Below are positions 21,786 through 35,900 of a stretch of 64,000 bases of DNA, one piece after another. Made by a program: the position numbers and the translations under genes. The DNA lies in contig NC_092668.1 in assembly GCF_032118995.1 (NCBI RefSeq), forward strand, positions 3,947,501 through 4,011,500. The letters are read 5' to 3'. The stretch's first letter is position 1, and the number at the start of each line of letters is the position of its first letter. The stretch comes from Asterias amurensis (Eukaryota; Echinodermata; Asteroidea; Forcipulatida; Asteriidae). Under the pieces are notes generated by a model, which did not search any database, was not told where the DNA came from, and saw only the letters and a program-made list of their open reading frames with translations.

Positions 21786-23086
21786 CAGTGGCGTAACCAG
21801 AGGGGGGGCAGGGGGGGGGGGCGGCGCCCCCCCCCGCTCAGAACCCTTGCCCCCCCCTCTTGCCCCCCCCCACCCATATGAAATCAGAGATTAGGCCTTA
21901 TATATAAATCGTTTAAGGCTGCATAAAATGCTGCCGTAAAACGGAAAACTTTTATCCATTATCAGTAGGCCCTATGTGGACTATAACATGAAAAACGCAT
22001 GCGCGATCGTATTGGCGGTAAATGTTTGTTGTGGTTTTGCGGTTACAGAGAGTGCAGGATGTGACAAAGTTCTGTTAAATACGTGGTGGTCTGAACCCAG
22101 ACCAATAGCTCCGTAAACACAAAGTCAGATCATGGAGGTAGAAATTTCTACCTCGGAGGTAGAAATTTCTACCTCCATGGTCAGATGCACTACAGAGAAA
22201 TTTACTACAGCACAAAAATGGCCAGCGTAAAAGGTTGCTTAGACCATTTCTTCTCCTTTGAAGCAAGCGGTGCAATTGAGAGGTAGGCCTATTATTTTTA
22301 AATATCCGTTTCGTAACTAAAATGTGATTATTAAACACCTACAATTTCGATCCTGTATTTTGGCTTACACTTGTTACAATAAGGCCGAGTAAAAAAAGAA
22401 ACATGTTTAGTGTCTGGGTTTCTCAAAATAAGGAAGGAGGAGGGGCTTTTTATTTTTTATTTCAAGATGGTCGCCATGAATGTCAAATATCAACTGGTTT
22501 TTTTTCTGCTGCTGAAATACACAAAACATAAATGAAACAGTTTGGTCAAGGCATTCAGACAAGACATTCAGATTTTTTTTTTTTTTTTTTTTTGCTGAGA
22601 TCATTAAAAATAACCCTTTTTCAAAAAAAAAAAGAAAAACAAAATGTGCATAAAAAACTTAAGAAAAAAAAAGAGGTGTCCTGTAAAAAGGAAGCGGGCG
22701 GGGACGCTAAACATTTCTATTTTGCTATTTTTACTTGGCCTAATATTATTATGTTTTGGGTATTTACACACCCACAAAGCCTAGTTGAGAATACCGTGTA
22801 CAACTCTAAATTGGTACTTGTTGACCACAGTTGGTAATTTAATCCTATTATACGGTCAAAAAGTTTTATCTTATACAAAATGACATGTTCTCTAAGATTT
22901 TGTTGTTTTCGCAATCTTTTGTTACATGCTGACTATAGACTGTTTTAGAACTGCATTGGTGTGTATCAACTATATATCAGTTAACATATTTAATAATAAT
23001 CTTGCACTTCTTTGGCCCCCCCCCCCCTAAATTTAATCTTTGCCCCCACTTGCCCCACCAAATGAAAATGTCTAGTTACGCCACTG
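21786..23086. mobile_element. Non-autonomous DNA transposon with CAGTGGCGTAAC ends, 1.3 kb
   Basis: Ends are CAGTGGCGTAACCAG and CTAGTTACGCCACTG. Poly-C/G runs lie just inside both ends. The flanks CTATTATA and CCTATATA resemble a worn 8-bp duplication, suggesting a hAT-type origin. Inside, a perfect dyad around GGAGGTAGAAATTTCTACC (22134-22190) is visible, but no transposase. Confidence 0.65.
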
Positions 23087-23956
23087 CCTATATAGTAATG
23101 CCCCTATATATGCAGCTTAAAAAAAAAAAGGAAAAAAAAGAAAACAGTATACATGAAGCTTCTGGGTTTATTGTCTTGGCTGTGATTAATCATGGAGCAA
23201 TAGTTTATTGCTCCATGGATTAATCGTGTCTTCGCAAGATGACTTCCAGATGTCTGGACTTTGTTATTATGTCTAGAGATTCTTATCTCGCGTTTCAGAT
23301 CTTAGCAAAGGGATTTGAAAACACTGTTGAAAAAAATATATAAAACTGATAAGTGTATGGTTCCACCTTTCCTCGATCAAAAGTTTCCCAGTCCATATTC
23401 GTGATAACTGTTTCGGTATTATTTTGGTAAGTTATAGACAAGGGCCAATTCAACAACCGCGAAAATGCATCCCTATAAAAGGTAGTGTTCGGGCCAAATA
23501 TAATTTTTAGCATGACACTCGTTCACTGTGAATTAAGTATGTCCATTGTACGAAACATTGTGTGATACCCTTCAAAATGTCTTCATTTACACACTGATTT
23601 ATTATGTTTTTTTGCAATGAAGCGGGCCCCCTATCCCTTTGCAAAATGACAATAAATGGCCTCACGTCGCAAAAGTGAAATTACAGACCTGCATAAAATG
23701 GCGTCATTGCTTTGGGGCTGTCACATTGATCATTGAACTAGACAGTGTATACAATACGTGGATAGCAAAATCAACAATCTAAAAGTTATAATTTAAAAAC
23801 TTACCAAAAGGACTACACTGTGTAATGACTTCCTCCCTTAAAGAAATGGAAAAGTCCACATAAAGGCCTAACGTGAGCTTCTCGGTGAGGTTGTTTTCTC
23901 TAGTCATATACTTTTAAATACAAGAGGTAATTGTCAACTTGCAACGGTCCTAAGAA

Positions 23957-25775
23957 CTAGTAAGTGTGTTTCTTAAGATGTTTCTGTAGACTTCCCCTGA
24001 AGGTGAAGCTCTTCCCGCAGATGTCGCAGTGGAACTCTTTTACCTCGGAATGAACTCGCCGATGTTCTTTGAGATTTCCCTTCCGTGTGAAAGCTTTTCC
24101 GCATGTCTCACATGTGAACGGCTTTTCTCTAAGATGCACTCTCATGTGTTCTTTCAAGTCCCAGTCCTGCCTGAACATCTTCCCGCAAATCTCACACGGG
24201 ACTTTTTTAATTGAGTGGTGCATCTGAACATGGCGCTTAAGGTTGCTAGTCTGGCTGAAGGATTTGAAGCAGATCTCGCAGACGTAGGGTTTATCGTTGT
24301 CGTGTATCCTCGTGTGAACCTTGAGAATATTCTTGTGTGAGAATGATTTTCCGCAGACGTCACATTTGTGAGGTCGGTTCTCCTTGTGAACCCATTCGTG
24401 GCTCCTCAGGTTGCTGAGGTTTGTGAAGGCGCGTCCGCACTCGCTGCAATGATACGGTTTTCTCGTTGGTGTGTACCCTATAGTGCTTCGTCAGGCTGCT
24501 TTTATGAGCGAAGGGGCGACCACACGTAAGGCAGGGGTACGGCTTTTCTTTAGTGTGGACCCTATGATGGGTTTTAAGGCTACTCAGGTACGTGAAGAAC
24601 TTCCCGCAAATGTTACAATTATACGGTTTCTCTTTGCTGTGCACACGCTGATGTGCTTTTACGCTGTTTTCATACGCGAAGAATTTCCCGCAAATTTTGC
24701 AGGGGAATGGTTTTTCCTGAGTGTGTGTCCGCCTGTGACTTTTTAGAATGCTGTTGCGTGCGAAGGCTTTCCCACACGTCTCGCATTGATATGGTTTTTC
24801 GTTGAAGTGAAGCCTCCTGTGAGTTTTTAAACTACCAGTATGAGAGAAATGCCGCTCACAGATATCGCACTTGAACGGTTTCTCGTTGGAGTGGATTGTC
24901 CGGTGACCGTAAACACTCCCTCTACGGTAGAAGCATTTCCCGCAAATATCACACATGAATGGCTTGTGGTTGGTGTGCAGCTTCCGATGGCGTCGAAGAT
25001 TGCTTCCTTGACCAAAACACCTGTGGCATATCTCGCATTGGAATGGTTTCTCTCTGGTGTGGGTTCGCACGTGGTTGTTAAGACTGTTCGAACGGGCGAA
25101 ACATCTTCCACATGTCTCACACGGGAATTTTTTCGCGCGCGGGGGATTTTGCTTTCCCGCCGCCAAAAGAACCTCGGGTAAAACTGTTCCGTGAGACACT
25201 TTCTGGTGGCGGATAAGGTGGTGCCTCCATTTGAACGATTTCTTGTTACAGATGTAGCAGTGGTGGTCTGTTTCGTTGCCAAATACTGTTATTATTTGAG
25301 GAAGGACTGTAGCCTGAAAAATACAAATCAAAATAACTTAGTTCCTCAAACACTTGGATAGCCTCTGGTGGGATGTGGAAAAAACGAAGCAAACATGTAT
25401 GATTATGATTTTAATTTGCATCGGGGATAAGATCAAGTTTTACCCCCACACCAATGTGTATTTAAAAGCAACGTGCTTTACAACGTGTTCAGTAGGCATA
25501 TACTTTCCCCGAGTTCTTTGATAACAAAAAGGTAATGGTAGGATTCGAACCGACGGCCTTTTATTTGCATTGCTAGAGCAAATATCTTACGATTGTCCAA
25601 TCTAAATTGGGAAAGATTTCCGTATCCTGCCACCAGGATTTCGTGTTTTTTTTTCACCAAAAGGAATATCTCATGTGAGTAACTTAGATACTAATTTATT
25701 TTATAACGAATGAAAAATGGTAGCAGAATACGCAAATGTTCCCCTAAATTGATCAGATTGCATACATACCTCCAT
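23957..25775 (-). CDS. C2H2 zinc-finger protein gene with one frameshift
   Basis: Probable sequence-specific DNA-binding protein of the nucleus. The main exon 23957-25313 follows an acceptor (TTTTTCAG) and encodes one degenerate finger (CYICNKKSFKW region) and 14 canonical CX2C-X12-HX3H fingers, ending KKHTY-stop. A first exon 25770-25775 coding only Met-Glu (ACCATGGAG/GTATGT) would join in phase; this is a guess. A run of four A on the coding strand at 24458-24461 (finger 8/9 linker, EKPYHC) shifts the frame by one. The frame is open on both sides to give 453 residues if the run were three A, so either a recent mutation or a base-calling error is likely. Linkers are REKP, NEKP, QEKP or KEKP; none is TGEKP. 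A possible AATAAA lies at 23598-23603. Orthology is not recognised. Confidence 0.85.
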
Positions 25776-25779
25776 GGTT

Positions 25780-28380
25780 CATTGAAGAGTGACACAGCTC
25801 ACGAAAGTCCGAGGCTTGTGTAGTCCACCGAGTGCCGCTTCAAAGCCCAAGCAGAGCAAAGTCTCCTCACCACCGGTCACCCGTTCACAAGGAATCCGCA
25901 GAATTTAACTCCGTACTCGCCACGATCAGAACATAGTCAATGCTTAGAGTATGTCAATGCCAGGGCCTCGTAGTTTGCTCATAATAATTACGCACTATAG
26001 TCAACAAAGGCCTGTACCTACGTAGAGAGCATAATATTGATTGTTTTACACTACTGTGTGTCATTGCCATGACAACCTATGCACCAATAGGGAGGGCAGA
26101 GAGTGGTTTGACAGCGAGATGACAACCGTCAACAAATATGGACAACCATGTTCAAACCCTCAATAAATCGCTGGTGGAGAAACCGTAGAGCAAGGGAGAC
26201 ACCTATACCGACATATATAGCACAGTCGAGTTTTACATTAATTTGTGCTATCTAGCTGCGCCTCTCACAACACAGTCATGCTTTTTATCGACATTTCTTA
26301 AAAATCACCAACCATCATAAACGCACGACTCCACAAAATTGCGAGCAGTAATGTTTTGATGATTGTGATAATGAGCTGACCAGTGATCGATTACATGGAA
26401 TATAATCGAGTCCGCGTACAGACCAAGCGCCCATAATATAGCTTATGGTCGTGTAAAATGCTCGTTAACCAGACTTTTGGGAACGTCTAATAAATAATGC
26501 ATGCATAGCAATTTGCAATATGCATGAGTAAAAACTTGCATGAAGGTTTACACAATTACGGAGGGTAGTTGGTTACCAGGGAGCTTGTAATACACGTGTC
26601 CTTTAGTGATTTGACGATCGGGTCTTAAGATACTATTATACACACAAGCTGTATGGCTTAACCAATGCTAGCTCACTGATATTGTTTCCAAATAAGGAAC
26701 ACAACAACCAGCTATTGGCACCCCCCCCCCCCCCAAAAAATAAGAAGAAATCAAAAAAACACAGCACACAAAAAGTAGTAGAAGTAGTAATACTGATAAT
26801 AAACAAATAAATAAATACCCAAATTAATAATATAAAAATTTTGTAAAACAAATAGTGAAAACTATTTTTTTCAACTTGGAGAATTCATAGTATTTGTAAG
26901 AATACTAAAATTGTCTTCACAAACTACTTAAAATTCTACAAAAACTACCTTTGGACTTGTCCTGTGGAAAGAATAAGCAGTGAATCAATGCACAATAAAT
27001 GTTGTTAAAGTAAGAGTCACAGCTTGACATTAACCACAGGAACTTAAAACACATAAACATGACATCAAAGTGTTTTCAGCATATTTTATTTTGACAACTC
27101 CAACCAAAGTTTACCAGAAGTGCAGACAAAATATATTGACTGATAAAGTAATAGTTGATTATGAAAGTGTTCAAACAGAGCGGAACCCAGGGGAGTTTGA
27201 TTAGCTCACGTGCAACACATCCCCCCTTCTTCCATTAGTATCAAAATAAATCTACATTAATCACAAAATAATGTTATGTAATAATAACAAAAAGTTGTAC
27301 ACAAATGCTGCTGAAATATTTTGTCCTAAAGAATTGTCAACAAATGTATTCTTGCAATCGCAACTGACTGTAAACATGAATGATTATACACACTCTTTTA
27401 TGATTTGGTTTTGTTCTAGAAACTTATTTTTTGAATTATGCTTTATAAGTCTTTTGTCAATCCTGTATACCTTTCAAATAATCAACATGCCTTAGTTACA
27501 TACATGTAATCATTTCTTTTCAGAGTGCATCTTCTTTTTTAAACAAAACACAAAAAAAATTCACAATTTAAACAAAATAATAAAAATCTACATATCAACT
27601 AACTGCAAACAAAAGTGAAACGTACCAAAATAATTCTTAAACAATTTTTGTTAACAAAAACTTCTAACTTACTTGAGAATGTCAAATAAGTAAAATCTCT
27701 TAACAGTGCGATTCATTGGATTTTACCTAACCATAATCCTCCAATATATTTGCATAATTAAATTTAGAGTTTATAATTGCATTGATCAATTCACAAGTAA
27801 TTAAACAATTCCCACAGAACTAGAGCTCCTTATCACGTGACTGACTGTTTTATAATAAGGGAATAAAAGGGTAGCGACGAGTTCTTCAACGTACGTTTAA
27901 AGCCGGCAGGGTCGGCGGCCGTGTGATAAAGGCCCGAGCCGAAGAACGAGTCACTACTCTTTTATTCCCATTCATAAATGCCCTATTGTTAAAAAACGTA
28001 AACAAATACCGTTATAGAAACTTTAACAATTGAAAATTCGAGGTTTGAAATATTTTTTTCCAAAACTTTGTGAAGAATCTGTTCCGAGTCGCGTGGGTTG
28101 TGTGTACGCGCGCGCACTTAGATTACGCACTGATAGCTATGATTTGCGCGTTCAGCGTGATAATCTTGCGCGCCCGACACGCGGAAGCCAGCTCAGTGTG
28201 CATAAACAGAGCTCCAGTGTACATTGACAAAAGGTTTATGCACACCCACGTGACACGCTCTCCACCAATAGGAGTAGAGAAACTGTCTGGGGTGTTTATG
28301 AATAATAATAATTTTTTTACTGGAATTGTGTTAAATTGTTATGCACTCTCTATTAGGCTGGTCCTGGAGAGAGCGCAATA
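25780..28380. other. Intergenic stretch, no gene seen
   Basis: Upstream flank of the zinc-finger gene. It is AT-rich (26640-27800) with a C12-14 run at about 26711. A hairpin with arms GGGAATAAAAGGGTAGCGAC and a near complement lies at 27859-27969. No exon or RNA gene was recognised. Confidence 0.5.
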
Positions 28381-28395
28381 ATAAGTTAAATAAAT

Positions 28396-28751
28396 TATTA
28401 TTATTAATAATAATAATCTTCTTTTATATAGCGCTTTATACACCATGTCTGAAAGCGATTCCAACATTATTACCCCTGATCACTGGGCCATTTCTTTCTT
28501 TAAACCATCTCAGCTCCCTGTGGAGTATACAGCGGGTGCTGCCAAATATGTAGCGCACTAAGCTAAACCAATCACTAGAACCATCTCCGCCCTCACAGGT
28601 ACCCATTTACCCCTGGGTGGAGAGAAGCAATTATAGTTAAGTGTCTTGCTCAGGGGCACAAGTGTCACGACCGGGATTCGAACCCACACTCTGCTGAACA
28701 GAAACACCAGAGCTTGAGTTGGGTGCTATTATACGCTCGGCCACGACACCC
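28396..28751 (-). mobile_element. SINE with tRNA-Ser/Leu-like head and ATT tail
   Basis: On the minus strand the head reads GTGTCGTGGCCGAGCG with a B box GGGTTCGAATCCC, then a body containing CAGGGAGCTGAGATGGTTTA, a 3' end AAGCGCTATATAAAAGAAG and an ATT repeat. The 3' end resembles L2-type LINE tails, suggesting L2-like mobilisation. Related copies are at 40843, 41141 and 41895. Confidence 0.8.
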
Positions 28752-29124
28752 CGTTATTTATCTTATCTTTATAATTATATCAATATTTAAACATAAAAAG
28801 GAGTAGATAGTCTGGTGCAAGATTTTGAATTAATATTGGTCATTCTATTGAAAGGGGCACCAAACAACAAAGGTCAAAATTAAAAATAACGTTACAGGAA
28901 GAAAAGAAAAAAAGGAAATACAGCTATATCTTTTCGTATCAAATAAACAACAAGATTTTTGTGTCAGATCTACATTCTACAAATGGAAAAGTTATCGAGT
29001 TAAATAATAATTTTTAACATTTCAAAACAATTTTGGTCATATATCTAATGTTTAAAGTATTAAACCACAAAGGAAAGTGACTGGGTAAAATTTTAATTAA
29101 CTTGGGTTTGAACTAAGACATATT

Positions 29125-29196
29125 TCCCTGAGTGGAATTCGAACCTGCAACCTCCGGATTAACCTGCCGGTGATCTACCAACTGAGCTATCTAGCC
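29125..29196 (-). mobile_element. tRNA-like SINE head
   Basis: The minus strand reads GGGCTAGATAGCTCAGTTGG (A box) and CAGGTTCGAATTCC (B box) with cloverleaf spacing, but the acceptor stem does not pair. I read this as a tRNA-derived SINE fragment and do not call it a tRNA gene. Confidence 0.55.
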
Positions 29197-29239
29197 CTCA
29201 TGTTAGTAGTCACCCTAAACTATTGCTTCAATATTCTTG

Positions 29240-29463
29240 TTGAGGGTTTGCTAGTCAGAAGCCTGTAACTACCCTATAGGTATCAGAGGTCTAAATCTGA
29301 GGTCTCAAAATCAAATTCATGGAAATTTACTTCTTTCTTTAAAAACTACGTTACTTCAGAGGGAGCTGTTTCTCACAATGTTTTATACTATCAACCTCTC
29401 CCCATTACTCGTTACCGAGTAAGGTTTGATGCTAATAATTATTTAGAGTAATTACCAATAGTG
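29240..29463. mobile_element. MITE family A, partial, reverse orientation
   Basis: Shows GGAGCTGTTTCTCACAATG, ATTACTCGTTACCGAGTAAG and GAGTAATTACCAATAGTGTC. It lies about 500 bp beyond the SGPL1 stop. Confidence 0.65.
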
Positions 29464-29961
29464 TCAAAATAAATAATATCATTCCTACAAGAGTAACAAT
29501 CCACTTGATTAAGAAATGTCTGAAACCAATTTTGCCAAAATGCTTCTTCCGTCTCCACATTGCGTGAGAGCAGATTACTGAAGCACCCCCATTTGAAAAT
29601 AATGGACTGATTCCCTCAGCCTGACCAATTCGTATGGACTGTAAAAGGGGTAACCCTGATTCAGCCCTAGGAGTAGGTGGCAATAGCCTCTGGAAAAAGA
29701 TAATTGTAGCCCACACCTTGAAGTGACCTTCAGGCCTTGTGTGTCAGGCGACTTGCATAAAAAAAAATAAAAAAAAAAAAAATAAAATAATGTTTCGACC
29801 AATAGCAAACGTGCCTGCGCGGAAAAAATAGCGTGACAAACTTCTAACATGCTAACATCCAGGGAGTTTTGCTGATGCGTTGTGCAAGGTGGGCGAGCCT
29901 TAATGGATATAATCATTAGGCCTTATGATTATTCATGAGGTTGTATCACATGGTATGGTAA

Positions 29962-32900
29962 TTACTTGTGGAGGCCATTACTGGCCGGCTCAAGATCTTC
30001 CGTACTGTAGCAAGCGTCCCAGAAAGACTTGGCAACTTCCGTGATGATGCTTCGATCTGGAATGCCTTGGGAGGTGCCGTACACAGCAGCCTGATGGAGT
30101 AAACATAAACAACAACAAATTCAAACTGGCGTAAAAACAACGACAAATTCAATCGGTCAAATCAAGTGTTCAATAATTGTTTGATTGACCATTAGTTGTT
30201 GTCCCAGTCATGTTGATTGCAAATGTTGACACATTTAGTGCTTTGGCTTTTTTTCTACTCAATCTCTACAGTGTAAAAAAAAAGAGGAAAATGAACTTTG
30301 GGTTGAAAAAAAGAAAAGGAATAACCGACGATAGAGCATAATCGAACCTAAAACCTCCAGATTAACGTGCAAGCGCAAACCTTTACTTTTTACACCACCA
30401 CTAAAACAGCGTGTCCCTTGTAAAATCCATTATAATATGTCTCAGGACAGAGTGCGCTAGCTGCACCCAAACCTGTTACAAATTTATTTGGTTGGAAAAA
30501 AATTAAGGGGGGCAGTCAGAAGCTGGGAAAATTACCTTACAAAATATTGTTTAGTTCTTGACGGAGGGAAACATCCAACAGGGAAGTTTTTTCAAAGAGA
30601 TGCAGTACGTGGAATACAGTTGTTGTAATAACTCTCTGTTTTTTAATACTAAACACAAAAATCACGAAGTCTTACCGAGCCTTGACATTTTGCAGATGGG
30701 TCAGTCAATAACTCTGCTGTGCACGTCTTGACATCGTTGATGAACGATTCAGCCACGCCCGGTGTGGTGTGACGCAGGGTCACACATAAATGGAAACTGA
30801 AATCAAACACAAAAGCAAGATTTCAATTAAATTCAAATCACAGGCATGATATTTGGTCCTGGGAAAAAAGTAGGAATATTTAATAGAATACAAGGACTGG
30901 CCTACATTTACACATGGTCTGAAGGCTCTCAACAACATTCCAGGCCATTTCATCACAATTTTACAGATTTTTTCCAAATCGCAAAAAATATCAGAAAACA
31001 GACTAAAATTGGAAGGTGAATGTTTCTTTTGTGCAAACCATTACTTTCGTGACCACCCTTGACCAATAAACTCCATTTACCAGGAGCTCCAAAATATGCA
31101 AAAGTATTTGCATGAAATCCATACAAACTGCACCAACAACCTTTATTTCTCATTGCAGTACCCGCTGCTAAAACAAAGGATTCAAACTGCCTATATTTAA
31201 CGGGCAATCTCGGTCGTCTAGTTGGCAAGACACTGCTCTAGAATTGCAGAGGTCCTGGGTTCGAATCCCACCTGAGTAATATCCCTGTGATTTTCTTCAC
31301 AGAGCTCGGGAAAATAATATTGAGTATTTGTGTGTATGGGTAAAACCAAATTTAATAACCTTTATTCCCTTGTTCGCTAAAAACACAATACAATGGATGA
31401 TATTTTATGGCCAGAGAGTAGGCTGGGTGTGGGGGGGGGGGGGGGGTGTGGGTTAAAAAATAAACATGGTCAAGCTTATGATGACCTCACAACTGACCTT
31501 GGAGGGAACTGCAGATTATTCAGGCTCCAACCTCGCTTGGTCAAATCACCGAAAAGACGATAGACGTCAAAGTCATTGGATCCGATTGCAATGACGCTCA
31601 CTTCAGGCTCACCAAAGATGAAGATTCCTTCAACTTTTTTCAATCTTGATTAAAAAAAAAAGAAAAAAAACATTTAATAAGGCACTTTTTCTTGTTACCA
31701 AAAGAGTTTTCATGCTAACAGCTATTTTGAGTAATTACCAGTAGTGTTCTTGGCCTTTAAAAAGAAAAAAAAAGAAAAGTCGTGTTTGCAAACACAAATG
31801 CCCTGCAATTAGCCAGTCCTATTCTCGACATTTAACCTAGGTGGTCTAAAAAATAGGAGGCTTCTGTATCCCAAGCCAAACCCACACTCAAGTTCACAGT
31901 TTTGTACGCTTTTTCCAACCATGGACCTCTCCCGAAATGTAGAACCTATTGTCCTACTTTGTTACAGGTCCCCGGTTTGAATGTGTATACCTACTCGCCC
32001 TTACACACTCAGAAGAACATGTCGGGAACAGTGTGCCCCTTCGGTGGACTCGACAACCACGGGGCATACAAAGTTTTTTTTAAAAACATGATGGATGGGG
32101 ATAGATTCTTACTCTGTGATCATGTTCCTTGTGGTTTGAATGATGTTGCGAGTGCTGTCAACGTATCCTTGCTTTCCCATGTACATTATTGTAGCCCAGC
32201 ATGCTGCGATTATTGCTCCGGCACGGCTTCCTGTGTAAATGGCCAACAAAAAAACAAACATTCAATATCGATAATAATAAACAGCATTGATAAAACGCAT
32301 TGTAAATCATAGCCTTGCTCAAGGCAGTCGCATTATTCGCTCCGAAAAGACGCAGCTGTAATCCCACCCGCCGTATACCCTAAGCATGGTGTGTGCGATC
32401 ACACCGAATGACCCACCCGTATACACACTGTCACATCGCACGAATACTGTTCACACAAGTCATCGCACTCGTACACCACTAACCGCATGCGGAGGCCGTC
32501 AGGCCGACAGCCTTGTCGGATCTGTAGCTTCCCGTTTTAATGTGTTGTATTGAAAAAATTCCAATAGTGGACGAAATTGGGGGGGCTCGAGGATATGCTA
32601 GTATGCAGCTCATGAATATGTATATCGTTCGTCAGACCTATCAGACAACACAGGATGTGAGGCAAATGAATTATTCATTTTGACGTCCAATCACGCACTT
32701 CCCTTATCACGACCTTTGGACCCTATCATGCGTCCGTGGTGATGGTGTGTGAGGTAAACATGTCTCGTCTTTCGCGGGCATTATGGTAATGAGCTGACCG
32801 TGGGAACTCCTTGCTTATTATAGTAATGAGGTCAGTGGCTTAAACACAGATCCTACAAGGCTGTCGACCTGACGGCCTCCGCATGCGGATAGTGTACGGG

Positions 32901-35900
32901 GCATCGTGTCGTGCGATGTTACGCACAGTGAATACGGGTGGGTTTTACGCACAGTGAATACGGGTGGGTTTTTATACAGCGGCGGTCTTTTTTCGGAGTG
33001 AATAATTCGACTGCCTTGAGCAAGGCTATGTAAATCACAAATTCCTCAATGCCCCATAGAATAATAATAGAATAGAAACAAAAAGCTAAAAACATGAACA
33101 AATTAGAGTATAGGCCTACATTATTATGTTATAAAATATCCTACAGAAAAGATTTTACAATATACTCACAATTAGATAAAAATGTAAAACATTATAAATT
33201 GCATAATTAAAGCCATTGGACCCTTTCGGTACAGAAAAAACAAAAAAAGTTCACAGATTTACAAATAATTTACAGGGTTTACAGAAGGTAGTGGTGAAAG
33301 ACTTCTCTTGAAATATTAGTCCATGAAATGCTTTACTTTTTGAGAAAACTGTAGAACACTATAAATTCTCGTTAGCGAGAATTACGGATTTATTTTAAAC
33401 ACATGTCATGACACGGCGAAACGCGCAGAAACAATAGTGGGTTTTCCCGTTTTTTTTCTCCCGACTCCGATGACCGATTGAGCCTAAATGTTCACAAGTT
33501 TGTTGTTTTATATACAAGTTGTAATACACGAAGTGTGGGACTTGGACAATACTGTTTACCGAAAGTGTATAATGGCTTTAAAAGCATAATAATTATTATA
33601 CATATAATCACATACATTTCCTTTGCAGAACTGAAGGCACACACAGAGCCATTCAGAATCATCCGTGTTCAAATAATTTTTATCTCACATAAAAAGTACT
33701 ATCCTCAATAAAAAAAATTTAAAAAATCAAAATTGTTTTGACCCACCCCAAATTTTGATTCTTTAATAATGATTAAGACTATTAAACTTGCATCGGGGAT
33801 AAAGAATACCAGCAGTAACCGCTGCTGAAACATGGGATTCTAACTGCCTCTAGCTACCGGGCAACCTCAGTAGTCTAGTTGGTAAGACACTGCCCTAGAA
33901 TTGCAATGGTCGTGGATTCGAATCCCACCCGAGTAATATGCCTGTGATTTTTTTTTACAAAACTTGGGTAGGTATCGAGTATACAATGCTAACACACATC
34001 AGTGTATTTGGGTATATAGTAACCCCCTAAAAGCACTAAATAACAAAGTAATGCCCTAAAGGAATAAAATATTTTAGATTTTAATTGATTAATTCTGGTT
34101 GCAAATCCCAGGACTCTCAGAATAATAACAATAATATAAATTGATACCATACTAAATACTACGTTTCTAAGCGCACGGTGCTGGTGTCCTGAAGACTATA
34201 GTAAACCAGGGCAACAGCACCAAAAACAAAGAACAATACACATGTATAACCAAAATATGCAAACAAAAGCAAAAATAAACATGAGAAATATAAACAATTA
34301 ACAGAAAATAACAGGGATCTTTAATCACTGTACTAGAGTACAAGGAAGTAGGAAAATTTTATTTAGTTATTCATTCAAGCTTTAAAAACATCAAAAACAC
34401 ACAGCAACAAAATACTTGAAATGTGTTAAAATTAGAGACATATCACAATACAAAAAACAAACAGAATCCTAGGGATTGCCCAAAAGCAAACCAAATCACT
34501 ATCCAAAAAAGCAATCCCCTTAAAGGCAGTGGACACTATTGGTAATTACTCAAAATAATTATTAGCATAAAACCTTACTTGGTAAAGAGTAATGGGGAGA
34601 GGTTGATAGTATTAAACATTGAGAAAAACGGCTCCCTCTGAAGTATGTTTTCCACAAATTTGATATCGAGATCTCAGATTTAGAACTTCAGGTCTCGAAA
34701 TCAAGCATCTGAAAGCACACAACTCGGTGTGACAAGGGTGTTTTTTCTTTCATTATTATCTCGCAACTTCAACGACCAATTGAGCTGAAATTTTCACTGG
34801 TTGGTTATTTAATGCATATGTTGAGATACACCAAGTGAGAAGACTGGTCTTTGACTATTACCAATAGTGTCCAGTGTCTTTAAAGTATATAAATATAAAA
34901 CATAAAAACATGCAATCAAAAAGGGGAACATTTTAGAAATAAAAACGAACCATTTAAAACGTTGGCAAGAGAGCATTTAAAAAATTAAAAATTACAAAGA
35001 AACATTGTAGGAAAACCACAGAGAACTATTCCAGGGAAAACACACACACAGTCAGGTAGGGACTACAAAACCAAAGGTCTTTATCTTTTCCAAGGATGGT
35101 AAGTTTCATTCCAACTCCTTGAATAAAATAATATTTGGCATCTATAGAAGTTTGTACCTGCGATTGAGGGTGATGCGTAGATGCCTCCCATCCAGTCAGG
35201 AGCCACGAAAAACTGACGACGCCTCATTTCCATGTTGCTGTATAGGATCACTGAGGAGCCTTTAGGCGCAAATCCATACTGACAAAAGAAACAAGTTATA
35301 TTTAGATAATAAAGGGTTTGATACCTTTTGTGTATCACATTTTTGGCCATGACATGAATTTCTACTCAAAGGGAATGAAGATATGTAATATAATTTTAAG
35401 GAACACGTTCCCTTGGATCAGACGAGTTGGTCTTTGAAAAGTGTTTAAAACCGTTTGTTATAAAATGCATATGGTTAGAAAGGCATTACTTGAGGAAGTA
35501 ATTTCAGACAGGGCATCAGAAATGTCCGCAAGTTTTCTCTCTTTTAAACCAACCTTATGGGTATCGGCAGATATAGTTGTGACTCCCTTCAGTCTGAAGT
35601 CAAACGGGGGAACGGGAAATCCGGCCTGCTCCATGAACGGAATGAGGAACCCACCGAGACAAGCATCGGTGTGGACAGGGATGTCATACTTCACTCCCAG
35701 CTGTAAAGAATCAGCGGCAACATTTTTGTAAAAATATTGGAGGAACAATTCTCAACAAGAAATACTGGTGCAACAAGAGGGGGGGGGGGGGTTACAACTG
35801 ATTTCTATGGCTCACTCACTAATCTCGGCGATTCTAAGCAGGGATGCGTTTTTGACTCTGACAAGGAAAAAAAAGAAACAAAATCTGGAAAAACAGTTCT

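Noticed and set aside
31203-31272. Possible tRNA gene
   Set aside because: A and B boxes are present but the acceptor stem does not pair, and the same flanks recur at 33790, so it is a SINE.
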